Positions 26,541 to 37,499 of a DNA stretch of 64,000 nt are shown here, in pieces; the first letter of the stretch is position 1; the number at the start of each line of letters is the position of its first letter. A model generated the notes under the pieces. The model did not search any database and was not told the DNA's origin. It was given only the letters and a program-made list of their open reading frames with translations. A program made the translations under genes and the position numbers. Origin of the DNA: Echinometra lucunter (taxonomy: Eukaryota > Echinodermata > Echinoidea > Camarodonta > Echinometridae); the NCBI GenBank assembly GCA_029962745.1, contig CM057154.1:26624970-26688969 (forward strand), in the 5' to 3' direction.

Positions 26541-26910
26541 CGTTTAACCTTTTTACAAAGCTCCATATTTGTGCCAGTGGAGTGAAACGGTTTAATTTAG
26601 TGCAGTATGACTGCCAATACTGCTTTTTGGCTTGTCTAATAGTTCTTTGAGCTTCCGCTTTCTTTTGCTTGTAATGACTTAGGTTCTCGGCAGATAGATG
26701 TTTGCGGACTTTATTTTTTGCTTTATTTCTTTCTTTTACCTTTAGCGAGCACTCCTTGCTCCACCACGGGATTGGATTATATTTCGAGGCTTTAATTTTA
26801 GGGGTTCATTCGTCAAGGGAAACTGTCAATTTTTCAATAAATCTCTCGTAAAATGTATTGACTTCGATTGGGTCATTCGTAACAGGCCAATGTTCTTTAA
26901 AGTTTTTCTC

Positions 26911-27660
26911 TCATGCTTTGGAGAACTTTTCCCAGTTCATGTTTTTAAAGGGCCTTTTAATTCCAGACTTCCTATCTGTTTCTTGATTCAGTGAACGTTT
27001 CCCGACATATATCTCAGTGATAGCGGGGAAGTGATCGCTTCCAAATTTGTCTGGTAGGATATTCCATGTACATTTTCTTGCCAAAGGGGATGAAACGATC
27101 GATAGATCTAAGCAGGTAGTTTTCCCTGTTTTGGGGTCCATTCTTGTGCCCTACCCATCGTTTAATACTACCATATCATGTTGCATAAGGAAAACTTCTA
27201 TCATTCGACCATTGTCTGTTTTGTTACTTCCCCATAGAGTATGGTGGGAGTTGAAGTCTCCGACCATTATCACTTTTGTCGGGTCTTTTACATAGTGCAA
27301 TAATGTGTTCAAGATGTTATCATCAATTTTTGTACAGGGGTTGTAGTAGTTGACTACTGTGAAAATTAAATCGTGAATATATACATTTATTAAATGCATC
27401 TCTATTTCTACACTTATCATTGGATACTCATAATGCACAGAGTTATGTACGTATATTGCACAACCTCCTTCCCGCTGTGCACCTCTGCTTCTTGAAAGGC
27501 AAGTATAATTTGGGATTTGCATTACGGAATCTTCTAAGAACCACGTTTCTTGAATACAGAGTAAATGAAAAGTTCTGTTGCTGTCTAAATATTTTATCAA
27601 CTCCTCTCCGTGTCCCATCATGCTTTGCGCGTTCCATTGGAGGATAAGAAACGCGGTCAT
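26911..27660 (-). pseudogene. Non-LTR element ORF2 endonuclease domain
   Basis: AP-endonuclease-like motifs are visible: ILQWNAQSM at the start, LLCIQETW with the metal-binding glutamate, VNYYNPC, VIMVGDFNSHHTLWGS, and, after an in-frame TAG at 27,151-27,153, TTCLDLSIVSS and FGSDHFPAITEI with the catalytic SDH. The domain is complete in content but split by one stop. It lies directly upstream of the reverse transcriptase. Confidence 0.85.
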
Positions 27661-28199
27661 GAGGAGACTTGTTAGTTCGCTTGCGTATCTCTTGCAACCG
27701 AGAGTCGTTCTGCGGCGGTTGTAATAAGGGATTTTACCTCCGCCTCACTGCTATCTTTCAAAAACGTCAAGAACAATTTAACAAAGAAGGAAATAAGATC
27801 TTCATTGGTAGCTGTTGTTAAAAAGTTTTCCTTTTGTGTGGGGTAATGCCTCTCGACCCTTTCAGGGGGTTGCCTTTGTCCTCCGTAAGAGGGTTTAGAG
27901 TTGGAGTGACTGGCATAGGAGGTGGTTGCTGGGGTTGGTTGTAAGGGATGGTATGGTTGGGATGGGAATTCTTGAACAAATTTGTGAGTTGGGTCTTCAT
28001 GGACTTGAGCCTGAACCGTTATCTTATGACTTTCTTGTTCTATTGTGTTCGTGGTGTTTGGTATTTTAGATGATTGAGGGACAGGGTTGATGACCTGTGC
28101 GTAGGAGGCGGTGACGTTCGTATTATCTTTTTGGGATCCATTGTACTTTTGCAGTGCTTGTGCATAGTTCAGTTTGTTTACTACTTTTATCTTTTGAAT

Positions 28200-29093
28200 T
28201 TCTTTAGCTTTTCTTGCTCCTCCACAGCCCTTGAAGGCGGCCGAGTGGTTCCCGCCACAATTGACGCATTTTGGAGTTTCCTTTTGTGTGCATTCCTCAA
28301 ATTTATGTTCGCCACCGCATCTTACGCATCTGAGTCTATCGTGACAATTTGATATTGTATGTCCGAATCTCTGACACTAGAAACATCTTAGAACTGGTGG
28401 GATGTATTGCTTGACCTCTTTCTTCTGATAGCAGAGAATTACCTCTTTGGGAAGGGGATTAACATTATCGAATGTTATAATTAAGCTACGTGTTGCATAG
28501 TTTACCTGTTCATTAGTGGCTTCACTTTTCTTTTGAACCTTCTTTATGATTCTATTTACATTGATTACTTTTTGTTTTTTCAGTTCCATGAGTATCTCCT
28601 GCTCAGTCATATTTGTAGGGACTCCTGAGATGACCCCCTTCTGAACATTCAATTTCCCCTGTACCTTAACAGGTATGCTCCCAATATTTTGGATTTCACT
28701 CAGTAGTTTGTGTTGTTTGGTATTTACGCATTTAACTAAAATGCCTGTTCGAGTTGACTTAATATACTCGGGGGCTGATCCACAGCAATTTTGTATTGCT
28801 TTGGCAATTACTATCAAGCTCGTATTTCTTAGGTTCTTTTCCTTATTTATTGGCGTTATGAGTAGTTTTAAGTCCTGGGGCTGGGTCTGGGTGGTTGGGG
28901 TTCGGAAGGCAGTGTCTTGCTGCTCCATATCTGATGAAGAGTCGCCCTTCGGCGATAGGTTTTCTATGCTTATAGAACTTCCTTCACGAATTTTTCTCTT
29001 TTTGCGTCTAACCGTTCTTCCCGAGGCTACAGACCAGGATTCATCGTTGGCTAATTGGTCAGATTCCATTATGAGGGGTGAGGTGTCGGTCAT
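28200..29093 (-). pseudogene. Non-LTR element ORF1 (gag-like, zinc-knuckle) with premature stop
   Basis: The N-terminal part is polar and includes a basic RRKKRKIREG stretch. The middle has SIPVKVQGKLNVQKGVISGV and ends VLRCF. A TAG at 28,377-28,379 interrupts the frame, and the translation continues with CQRFGHTISNCHDRLRCVRC and further cysteine/histidine pairs. These are CCHC zinc knuckles as in I-group ORF1 proteins. The role in the family is binding element RNA; here the product would lose its knuckles. Confidence 0.75.
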
Positions 29094-29375
29094 TATGACC
29101 GTGCGCCAGAACTGGCGGGAAAATTGGGCGTGCTCTATGTACCTGTTGCTATGTGGGTGTTAGTTGTGCAACTTAGAAGAAAGACCCAGAATGTTTGCTT
29201 ACCCGAAGGTTTCCATCGAACGAGTCCGAAATGGATTCCAATATATGAAATATATCGAAAACTTCAAACAAAATCCGAAATATCCGAGATATAATCCAAA
29301 ATTTGATCCGAAAGGACAAGCGGTATTAGACAAGCACGCAAGCTCCTCCTCCTCCGAAAGGGAAGTCGGTGACAG

Positions 29376-30246
29376 CACATAGCCTTGATCACAATCACAC
29401 ATATATTTTTTTTAAAGAAATTATCAGAACTACACTTATTTGAATGAACTGGTGAGGGCAGAGATTGGAAATAGTAGCAAGGGGTTATAGATACAAGATA
29501 TTTTCAAAGAAGGCAGATTACACACACAAAAAAAAAACTTATAAAATTCTGTTTTTAGTAATTAAGTTAATTGTCGTTTTGAACATAAGATGGGTATCCC
29601 CGGGACACTAGATTTGCAAAATAAACCCTTACGTTCATGATCGGAAAAGGGAGGCAAATTAAATATTTATCCGTCATGTCTTGACCAAAACGTTGATATG
29701 CATAATTTGGGCAAATTACAAGCTAAAATATATCTCTCAAAATGTATTTTGTTCAAAAATCTACGATATAAATTCTTTTTGAATAAATATGGGTCTGAAA
29801 TCGACAGACTATCCCTTTGAATATGCCTTGTCTGACTTGGCAGAATTGCGTTCCTTTGTGAGATGTTACAATCACGGGAGAAACCCCCTTGGAAACCTTT
29901 TTTGCAGATCGTTTCATATAAAACAGGAATATAATATTTATACATGAGCAAGGATGAATTACTGATTGCAGGAACCCTTAGGAAAGATAGATTTGAATTA
30001 TTTATCGAAATCTATGTAGCTTCCATTTTGGCCAGCCATAATCTACCAAATTAGTGGTATGTGATGGCGCTGCATATCAACGAAAAAAGATATGACAGGG
30101 TCAGAGGCGTCATAAGTTCTTAGTCGGGATGTTGGCGTTGATCTTGGCAAACACGGCTTCGTGAAACACGTAGCAGACAACTAGCCAACTAGCGGCGATC
30201 TTAGCTGAGAAGTTGACTTATGACGGTTTCGTGAAACGGGCCCCTG
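29376..30246. repeat. Direct repeat block, copy 1 (about 870 bp)
   Basis: This block, from AGCCTTGATCACAATCACAC to GACGGTTTCGTGAAACGGGCCCCT, recurs at about 30,466-31,330 with few substitutions and small indels. It has no coding sequence. Its right end contains GGCGTTGATCTTGGCAAACA and GGTTTCGTGAAACGGGCCCC, which are partly mirrored just beyond it (GGCCTGTTTCTGGAAATCAACGCC and TTAACCGTTTCACGAA), so the end has fold-back character. Confidence 0.85.
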
Positions 30247-30465
30247 GGGCCTGTTTCTGGAAATCAACGCCAAGTTAGTCATATCTTTGTCCGCCAACTA
30301 CGGAGATGACTCTAATCTTGCTTAACCGTTTCACGAACATGACGAAGAGCATGCTAGCTAAATATCTCGTGAATCGTTGTTGTTGTTGTTGTTGTTGTTT
30401 TGGTTTAACGGCGCTTGTCATTCAGTATTGAATATTTACGCCATCGATGTATCGATGTGACAACA

Positions 30466-31330
30466 CACAGCCTTGATCACAAGCACACATATTTTTTGTA
30501 AACAAGAGATTATCAGAACTGCAGTTATTGGAGTGATCTGGTGAGGGCAAAGCTTAGGAAAAGTAGCAGGGGGTTATAGATACAAGATATTTTCAAAGAA
30601 GGCAGATTACACAAAAAAAAAAACTTATAAAATTCTGTTTTTAATAATTAAGTTAATTGTCGTTTTGAACATAAGATGGGTACCCCCGGGACACTAGATT
30701 TGCAAAATAAACCCTTACGTTCATGATCGGAAAAGGCAAATTAAACATTTATCCAGCGTCATGTCTTGACCAAAACGTTGATATGCATAATTGGGGCAAA
30801 TTACAAGCTAAAATATATCTCTTAAAATGTTTTTTTTTTTTAATCTATGATATAAATTCTTTTTGAATAAATATGGGTCTGAAATCTACAGACTATCCCT
30901 TTGACTATGCCTTGCCTGACTTGGCAGAATTGCGTTCTTTTGTGAGATGTTACAATCACGGGAGAAACCCCCTTGGAAACCTTTTTTGCAGATCGTTTCA
31001 TATAAAACAGGAATATAATATTTATACATGAGCAAGGATGAATTACTGATTGCAGGAACCCTTAGGAAAGATAGATTTGAATTATTTTTTTACATCCATG
31101 TAGCTTCCATTCTGGCGAGCCATAATCTACCAAATTAATGGCATGTGATGGCGCTGCATATCAACGAAAAAAGATATGACAGGGTCAGAGGCGTCATAAG
31201 TTCTTAGTCGGGATGTTGGCGTTGATCTTGGCAAACACGGCTTCGTGAAACACGTAGCAGACAACTAGCCAACTAGCGGCGATCTTAGCTGAGAAGTAGA
31301 CTTATGACGGTTTCGTGAAACGGGCCCCTG
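30466..31330. repeat. Direct repeat block, copy 2 (about 865 bp)
   Basis: Second copy of the 29,376-30,246 block, in the same orientation, separated by about 220 bp that includes a (TTG)n tract near 30,377-30,400. It ends at the same GGTTTCGTGAAACGGGCCCCT word and then diverges into GATTTCCAACCC. Confidence 0.85.
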
Positions 31331-31608
31331 ATTTCCAACCCTTTTTGATCCTTTATTTGGGTACAGATGAGTTAATGAACAATAAGGAGCCGCATGCCGC
31401 AGTTGGATCTCAACTAGAAGCCTGATACATGCATAAGTCAGAATAAGGGGACAATACATCGAAAGAAATTTGACAAATGCAAGCAACTTTGGCAACTCCC
31501 TTGTAAATAATAAGCACTGAAAGAAATGAAAATGGAGAATAATAATTGCGTAGCTCCCACAATGTTCCCCAGTGCTGTCATCCTTTTTGAATCAAGGGAT
31601 GAAAAAAT

Positions 31609-31680
31609 GCCTCCGTCGGGAATCGAACCCGGGTCACTGGCTTAGAACGTCAATGCCTTACCACTAGACCACAGAGGCGG
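31609..31680 (-). tRNA. tRNA-Arg(TCT)-like sequence, possibly a pseudogene or SINE head
   Basis: On the minus strand GCCTCTG pairs with CGGAGGC (one G-U pair) to form the acceptor stem. GTCT/AGGC gives the D stem, GTTCTAA the anticodon loop (anticodon TCT), and CCGGGTTCGATTCCCGA the T arm. There is one mismatch in the anticodon stem (A opposite C) and one at the base of the T stem, and no intron. The flanks carry a near-identical GATTTCCAAYCCTTTTTG at 31,328-31,346 and 31,721-31,738, as if the segment was inserted. It may be a tRNA gene, but the mismatches favour a tRNA-derived repeat. Confidence 0.45.
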
Positions 31681-31736
31681 GCCAGCAGTTAGGCGTGACT
31701 GAATCCAAATGACCGACAGACTGATTTCCAATCCTT

Positions 31737-31965
31737 TTTGTTTGTTAGTTTATTTGTTTGAGGGGGATGCAAAGTACAAGCTTTGCTTTTTAGCATTCCC
31801 CTCCATTTTTAACATTTATTTACAAATTTTGCTTTGATAATTATATTGTATAAAATTTGTTATTATGTACATTCTGTTAACAACGATATCATTTATAATG
31901 ATTTTGTAATTATGTTTGTTATGTCATGTTGAAAATGGAAAAATAAATGAAATGAAATGAATTAA
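31737..31965 (+). repeat. Non-LTR 3' tail, same family as 19,480-19,705
   Basis: The segment AAGTACAAGCTTTGCTTTTT resembles CAATACAAGCTTTGCTTCTT in the tail of the 18.8-19.7 kb fragment, and it ends AAATAAATGAAATGAAATGA. Only the 3' non-coding end is present. Confidence 0.5.
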
Positions 31966-32094
31966 CATTGACAATGCATAAATTATAAATCTTCTGAGCC
32001 GAGTCGCGAAAGGTGGCTTTGCCATGCAAACGCTACATCCTATTGTTGTCGATGTGCGGGAGTTGCAGTATTTTAGGTTGTTGTTGTTGAATTG

Positions 32095-32286
32095 GATTTT
32101 TACAGACGTGCATCGATCAGATATGATTATTTACGTTTGGGACTGACCTTAAACGTCACCATCCGAAAGACGTGGCAAATATAGATTCATGTCTTGCCAA
32201 AGGACATTAGTGCAGAGGCAGGGGTTCGAATCACGGACTTTCTGGTTCAAAGTCTGCATACTTATCCACTGAGCCATACCACCTCT
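32095..32286 (-). repeat. tRNA-derived SINE (tRNA-Gln-like head)
   Basis: On the minus strand the head GGTGGTATGGCTCAGTGGAT continues through a loop reading ACTTTGAAC (anticodon TTG) to GTGATTCGAACCCC, the A and B boxes of an RNA polymerase III promoter. The body includes ACTAATGTCCTTTGGCAAG and TCTTTCGGATGGTGACGTTT, and the tail runs into a (CAA)n tract. This is the layout of a tRNA-headed SINE rather than a free tRNA gene. Confidence 0.65.
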
Positions 32287-32516
32287 ATTTTAGGCTATTC
32301 CTACAGCATTTTTATACGCTTAGGCCTATGTATTTAAGACCGATATATACGTATTTCGCAAATTTGATATATTTTCAGTCAAAGATCAAGAAAGATAAAG
32401 AAATGATAAGAAAAAATGTCTTGACTATAACTCCAATAATATACCTATATCACCATTTGAAAAGCGTTTATCTGTTTAGCATACTCTTCAGTTCAATGTA
32501 TTCTCATATTCTACAG

Positions 32517-32876
32517 CTCTTCCTATGGAACCATTTCCAACTATCCCAGAATGCATTGGAAAAGATGTTAACTCTGGTGTTTGTACCCTTACCGTCAGCG
32601 CAACATCAAACATCACCTGCCTTGTGAAGGGATACTATCCAGACATCGACCTCTTCTTTCTGCATGGATCTGAAAAAGTGACACCCACTGAGTACGAAGA
32701 ATGGGAAAACGCAGATGGGACCAAAAATAAGAATATACGAGTTCAAGTCAGTATTAGCAACGAACCTTACGAATGCGTCGCCTCGAGATTGCCGGGAATA
32801 GTTGGAAACAGATCCCTTTCGGTCACTGTGCGTGCCCAAGTCAGTCCTCCAACCCCTGCTGCTGCAATCGTTGTCA
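32517..32876 (+). CDS. Ig-like domain exon A
   Basis: The exon lies between TTCTACAG and GTAAGT, phase 1 on both sides, 360 bp. It encodes an Ig fold with ITCLVKGYYPDIDLFF around the first core cysteine and EPYECVASRLPG around the second, the latter being the usual Y.C of strand F. Two further cysteines (PEC and GVC) could form an extra disulfide. The CLVKGYYP stretch resembles the C-V-.-G-F-Y-P signature of C1-set domains, but the core tryptophan is replaced by phenylalanine. NIT and NRS are possible glycosylation sites. The end, PPTPAAAIVV, runs into the hydrophobic TM exon. It is a close paralogue of Ig B. Confidence 0.85.
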
Positions 32877-33139
32877 GTAAGTTTCTATAGATTTATAACC
32901 TTTGTTACAACAGCATAAGTAGAGGATTGAGACTTAATTTTGTGTTTAAAAACAAAAGTGTGTGCAGGCCTACATTTTATATATATAGTTTCGACTTTTT
33001 GTCTTGTATATGATGAAAAGCTGAGCATGTCATGTAAAACAAATTGCAATTAGTTCATTTCTGTATACGAATAGAGGGATGCTAGCATAATGAATGACGT
33101 TTGAATTTATAATTATGTAAATCATTATGTAAATCATAC

Positions 33140-33287
33140 AACCGGGCATGTTGGCTCAATTGATAGAGCGTCCGCCTCATGAACGGAAGGTCGTGGGTTC
33201 GATCCCCGGCCGAATCATACCAAAGACTTACACAAATGGGACCTTTTGCATTTAAGAATGGAGAAGGGTAATCATAACGGTGCCAGG
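33140..33287 (+). repeat. tRNA-derived SINE, 5' part (interrupted)
   Basis: The head ACCGGGCATGTTGGCTCAAT, GATAGAGCGTCCGCCTCATG (anticodon CAT) and GGTCGTGGGTTCGATCCCCG contains A and B boxes. The acceptor stem does not pair, so this is not a tRNA gene. The body ends near GGTAATCATAACGG. The expected SINE 3' end (TGAAGTGGCTACCCTGGGTA, then AATAAGGG and (TTA)n) is found 4.2 kb downstream at 37,500-37,595, so the SINE appears split by the element at 33,288-37,490. Confidence 0.65.
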
Positions 33288-33529
33288 TAAAAATGTCAGA
33301 GGCAAAAATGTCAGAGGTAAAAATGTCAGAGGTAGAAATGTCAGAGGAAAATATGTCAGAGGTAAAAATATCAGAGGTAAAAATGTCAGAGGTAAAAATG
33401 TCAGAGGTAAAAATATCAGAGGCTGAAAATGTCAGAGGTAGAAATGTCACAAGTAAAATGTCAGAGGTAAAATGAGTAGCGGGCCACACACATTCATTGG
33501 CGTAACAGCCGGGGGGGGGGGGGGGGGGG

Positions 33530-34548
33530 GGCAGGCCCGGGGGTCACTCTCCAAATGGCCTGCTACGCACCCGCGTCCAGAAAAAGCGTCGAAAAGGGTC
33601 CCGTTTCAGGCACTCAGGCGTCGTCGACGTCTTTGGCAAAAAGGGTTGCTTTTCAGCACCATTCGCTGGTAAATCGCCTTTTAGGGTAGCCTTTTCTCAC
33701 TCTTCACGCCATTTAGGGTTGCTAATTTGGTTATGCAGATTACGCCATGTAGAGGTGCAAATTTAAATAGATCCCTATGCCATTTATGGTTGCGAATTTG
33801 GGCAAATTTGAGCAGACCTACACCAAAAAGGTTCCAGCATTTATAGAGTTACAAAGTTATGAATTACAGAGCGCACCAGATGATGGTAGACGGGTTGATG
33901 TCGTCATAAATAGATCTGGTATATTACGTAAGCACATTTCCTATACGTGCTAAACTGTGCTGTGAATTCTCAGTTTTAACTGTATAGATCTACTCCCTGA
34001 CACTAATCCTCTTCATCGTTCAGCCTATTTGAGTGTAGGAAGCCTGACCAAGAAGATACAAGTTTAATTAATGTATTTTTCAACACAGTAACTGGTATGG
34101 ATTCCATTTTTTCAATTTTTGATAAAATTGGTAAAACGAATGGTAAGTGATGCATCAGTCGGTCAAGGAAAGCAACATTTTCCACTTGCATTCATTAATT
34201 AAGGCTAAAAGATTGCTATTTAAAGTGGCTAAGAGAGGTGTCCTTGAGAGTAATCATGTTGGCCTTACTTTCAGTAAATTGAAAAAATGGAATTCATACA
34301 TGTTGTATTTAACATCAATTTAGCGTCAATCATCAATATGGTATCAAATTAATCGATTTCAATGTTTACGCCATTTAGGGTATCAAATTAGGGGATTTCC
34401 CTGTTCACGCCACTTAGGGTGGCTTTTCTCATGGGTTACGCCCTTTAGGGTTGCAAATTTGGTTAATGTAGTTACGCCATTTAGGGTGCATTTCTGAGGT
34501 TGTCGGACACGGGTGGGTAGCAGGTCATGTGGAGAGTGACCCCCCCCC
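33530..34548. mobile_element. Poly-G/poly-C-ended inverted-repeat element (second copy of the type)
   Basis: After a G run (33,511-33,531) the left end reads CCCGGGGGTCACTCTCCAAA, TGGCCTGCTACGCACCCGCG. The right end reads CACGGGTGGGTAGCAGGTCA, TGTGGAGAGTGACCCCCC and then a C run. These are inverted matches over about 40 bp. The interior repeats TTACGCCATTTAGGGTTGCA-like units (around 33,700, 33,745, 34,370, 34,405, 34,440 and 34,470). No coding sequence. Confidence 0.7.
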
Positions 34549-34604
34549 CCCCCCCCCCCCTGAAGGATTTCAGCGGGAAAATCCCCCAAACCACCGGGAA
34601 AAAA

Positions 34605-34830
34605 ATGAAAAGGAGGGAAAGGAAGAAAAAGGAAGGGAGAAAGGGAAAGAAAGAAGAAGAAAGGGAAAGAAAGAAGAAGAAAGGGAAAGAAAGAAGAAGA
34701 AAGGAAAAGAAAGAAGAAGAAAGGAAAAGAAAGAAGGAGAAAGGGGAAGAAGGAAGGAGAAAGGGAAAGGAAGAAGGAGAAAGAGAGAGGGAAAAGAGGG
34801 GAAAAAAGAAGAAAGCAAAGTGAAACAAAA
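34605..34830 (+). repeat. Purine-rich minisatellite (period about 18 bp)
   Basis: Repeats of GAAAGAAAGAAGAAGAAAGG with drift. Open frames here, lysine/glutamate-rich on one strand and phenylalanine/serine-rich on the other, are artefacts of composition. Confidence 0.85.
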
Positions 34831-36246
34831 GAAATGAGGGAAAATTTAGTACGAAAACCCCCCCAGTTTTCGGGGGCTCCCCCGCAGTGGCTTTCCCTGT
34901 AGACCCCCATGAGGGGCCCTAAGCCAGAACCCTGGGACCCACCCGCTAACGGCTTCACAACAAGCAGCTCGCGGTGCGGGCTCACCTCCGCATATTCTAT
35001 TTCTAGACTTAGTTGTCGGGAAATTTTCGGCTCTGCCCCCCCCCCCCCGAAATCAGGCAGAGAATTATACCACTGACTCTAGACTTAATTACTGGGAAAT
35101 TTCTGGCTATGCATATGTCCCCCCCACCCCATAACAGGCAGAGAGCATAAGAAGAGCGGGAACTGACAGCGCAAAAACGTCGGAGCTTCCGCGCTTTGCG
35201 CGGGAGGGGGGAAACTCCCCCCCCCCCCCCTCCCTGCACCCTCCCCTCTAGGGAGCACTACATTGGTGTAAATTCCAGAAGGTAGGGGGATCTGTCACCC
35301 CCACTTGGGGGAGAGGGGGGTGGTGTGTACAAATTCCCCCCCCCCATGCAGACACACTTTTTAAGGAAGAAAATTAATCAGTAAGTAAAAATTCTGACTA
35401 TCTATCATAAACAACCATTATATCTTAGGATTTCCATCCGAAAATGCGATTAAAATCGAGAAAAGTGGTTATTTTTTTTGGCTCGTTCGCTTCGCTCGCT
35501 CGCAGAATAATTATGAAAATGTGTGTGACAGGGAAAAAATCATTAATTTTTTTTTTCAACCCCAATCCTCAAATTGGATTTACGCCGGAAGAGCACTACC
35601 GTCCTCCTAAAATGCAGTCCTAGCTACACCACAGATTCTAGACATAGACTAGTTACCGGGAAATTTTGGGCTCTACCCCCCCCCCCCTGATAACTGGTCA
35701 ACTGGTACCTGTTACGCCCCTGCACACATTCCACACGACTGCGCGATTTTAATACGTACATTCCTCTTCACAAGCTCCCTCCCCCTACTACAATAAAGCG
35801 TGGTATACGTGAACGAATGCTTCAATATTATTGTCCTTATACGTAAGGAAGAATAGGAAGTAAGCAAAATTGAATCGTTGATTCGATCTATTTCTCGACC
35901 TTTTGTATTATTGCATCCGATACGCTGCGGAATTTACAACTTTTAAAGAGAATTATTCAATTAGATAATTGTGTTAGCATATGCAAAACATCAAACGTGG
36001 ATATCCCTTCTTAAGTTGATGTACTTTTCTGCCATTGCACTTAAGATCTTAAATCATTTAGATATAATCATGTAACTTAATTAATCTCACAAAGGAAATA
36101 ATGAACATCATTCCCATGCTACATTTCTTACCCAAAACGTGGAATTTACTTATCGCTTGCTGAAATTGTCATAAATATGTCTCACAGTGCAATCGGGTCA
36201 AGCGGCCAAATCTTAAACACAGAGAGGAACTGGGTTCGTTTGCTGC

Positions 36247-37035
36247 TATAGACCAATTTCACAACGCAAGAGGGCAGCAGACTGTTCGACACAGTTCGAC
36301 ATACTGCGGTGGGCGCTCCAACTTATATAGTACACAAGTCAATAGCGCGTTATTTACATTCGTTCGATGTTTTGTCTATTTTGACCAATATATGCAGATT
36401 TCTTTTTTTATATATTTGGAATGAGAAATTGTCAGGGAAGTTCAGGTCACAGATGTGCGATGCTCGAATGCCACAAGAATTGGAGAAAGTTTAAAAATTG
36501 GAAGCTAACTGAGTGCGAAATTCACTCGCTTTTGACTCATGAAGCCTATTTGTGTGAGAAGCCGTACTCCCTACACAGGTTTCCGTAAGCATTGCGAAGG
36601 AATCCGTCGCCAGTGGGTAAAAATATCAACAGAAAGGACTTTGAAGTCAAGAAACATTATCATTATGTACTTAATTTAATGAGTGAAAACATGACTTTGT
36701 AAACAGGGTAAGATTGAGGGTTCCCGTTTACTACGGCTTCTATGCTGCAATCGAACTTATACTGACAAAACTAAGTTGAAAAACTATCGAAAGTACAAAA
36801 ATACATCATACCTTCATCTGTCAGATATGGCCATTGTCTTACCTCATGTACCCATGTATCCATGCTTTATTTTATTGATCTAGAATAAAGTAAATGGAAC
36901 AATATTAGGGCATATCTCATATCTTACATTCATTTTGTACGCAGAGCCAATCGCGGTCAGCGCGCTTGCCCACCGCAGCAATGGCGTCGCCGATAGAGAG
37001 CCAAATACATAAACCGGAGGTGAAATTGGTCTATA
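36247..37035. mobile_element. Short non-coding element with 16-bp inverted ends
   Basis: TATAGACCAATTTCAC at 36,247-36,262 is the exact inverse of GTGAAATTGGTCTATA at 37,020-37,035. Just inside, the word TGCGGTGGGCGCTCC is partly mirrored by GCGCGCTTGCCCACCGCA. No transposase. It is nested in the larger TU-like block. Confidence 0.6.
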
Positions 37036-37499
37036 TGTGGAGTCAGCTAAACAAGTACTCGGAAGATCAAAACAAAGTTGGGCAATGCGGACATACCAGG
37101 ATGTTCTCCCGGCCAAAACAAGATTGGTCTCATTAGGTGGTTGAATGGGGCAGCATTATCACTTTCACATCAAATGAGTAAGACAGGAAGGCCAGTCGAA
37201 TGACTGAACATACACATTTTTACAGAGAGCAGTATTATTGTGATCACTGCATTTATACAGTATGAATTATTTTTTTTAATATCTCGTGCTCTTCCTAATT
37301 TCAAATTCAATATTCTTACCTGTAACACGTTCACTTCGGCATTTTCAGAGCTGACATTTTTATCTCTAACATTTTTACCTCTGACATTTTTTCCTCTGAC
37401 ATTTTTACCTCTGACATTTTTTCCTCTGACATTTTTATCTCTGACATTTTTTCCTCTGGCATTTTTACCTCTGACATTTTTACACCGAACCATAATAAC

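Larger units (their letters stand above)
23880..29160 (-). mobile_element. Nearly full-length, inactivated RNase H-type non-LTR retrotransposon
   Basis: Read on the minus strand the order is a gag-like first frame with CCHC knuckles, then endonuclease, reverse transcriptase and RNase H. This is the layout of the I group of non-LTR elements. At least four in-frame stops or frame changes break it: after the first-frame stretch at 28,377, at 27,151, at 26,911 and at 25,338. It is therefore not autonomous now. The exact ends are uncertain; the 5' end is placed near 29,160 and the 3' end just after the RNase H frame. The fairly continuous frames suggest a moderately recent insertion. Confidence 0.85.
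33288..37490. mobile_element. TU-like fold-back transposon with 15-bp-repeat inverted ends
   Basis: The left end is about 12 tandem copies of GTAAAAATGTCAGAG (33,288-33,475). The right end is about 9 copies of the inverse, CTCTGACATTTTTAC (37,345-37,485). Inverted termini built of 15-bp tandem units are the known hallmark of the sea urchin TU element family. The interior holds other repeats, including the poly-G-ended element at 33.5 kb and the inverted-repeat element at 36.2-37.0 kb, and no transposase. It sits in the Ig A/TM A intron, which explains why that intron is 4.9 kb against 1.8 kb in the B unit. An 8-bp target duplication could not be confirmed. Confidence 0.55.

Noticed and set aside
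29164..29382. Open frame with RVRNGFQYMKYIENF as a possible host exon
   Set aside because: It abuts the 5' end of the minus-strand non-LTR element and runs into the direct repeat block. No splice sites or family match could be defended.
32606..32839. Minus-strand open frames over the Ig exons (also 41,658-42,029)
   Set aside because: Antisense shadows of the Ig coding sequence without splice signals or recognisable domains.
33143..33217. tRNA-Met gene
   Set aside because: A and B boxes and a CAT loop are present, but the acceptor stem does not pair and a SINE body follows.
33293..33475. Periodic open frame repeating a K-M-S-E-V unit, also a possible CRISPR-like array
   Set aside because: It is the 15-bp minisatellite. 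There are no spacers, and the inverse array at 37.4 kb shows it is a transposon end.
34383..34985. Phe/Ser/Leu-rich or Lys/Glu-rich proteins
   Set aside because: Composition artefact of the purine-rich 18-bp repeat.
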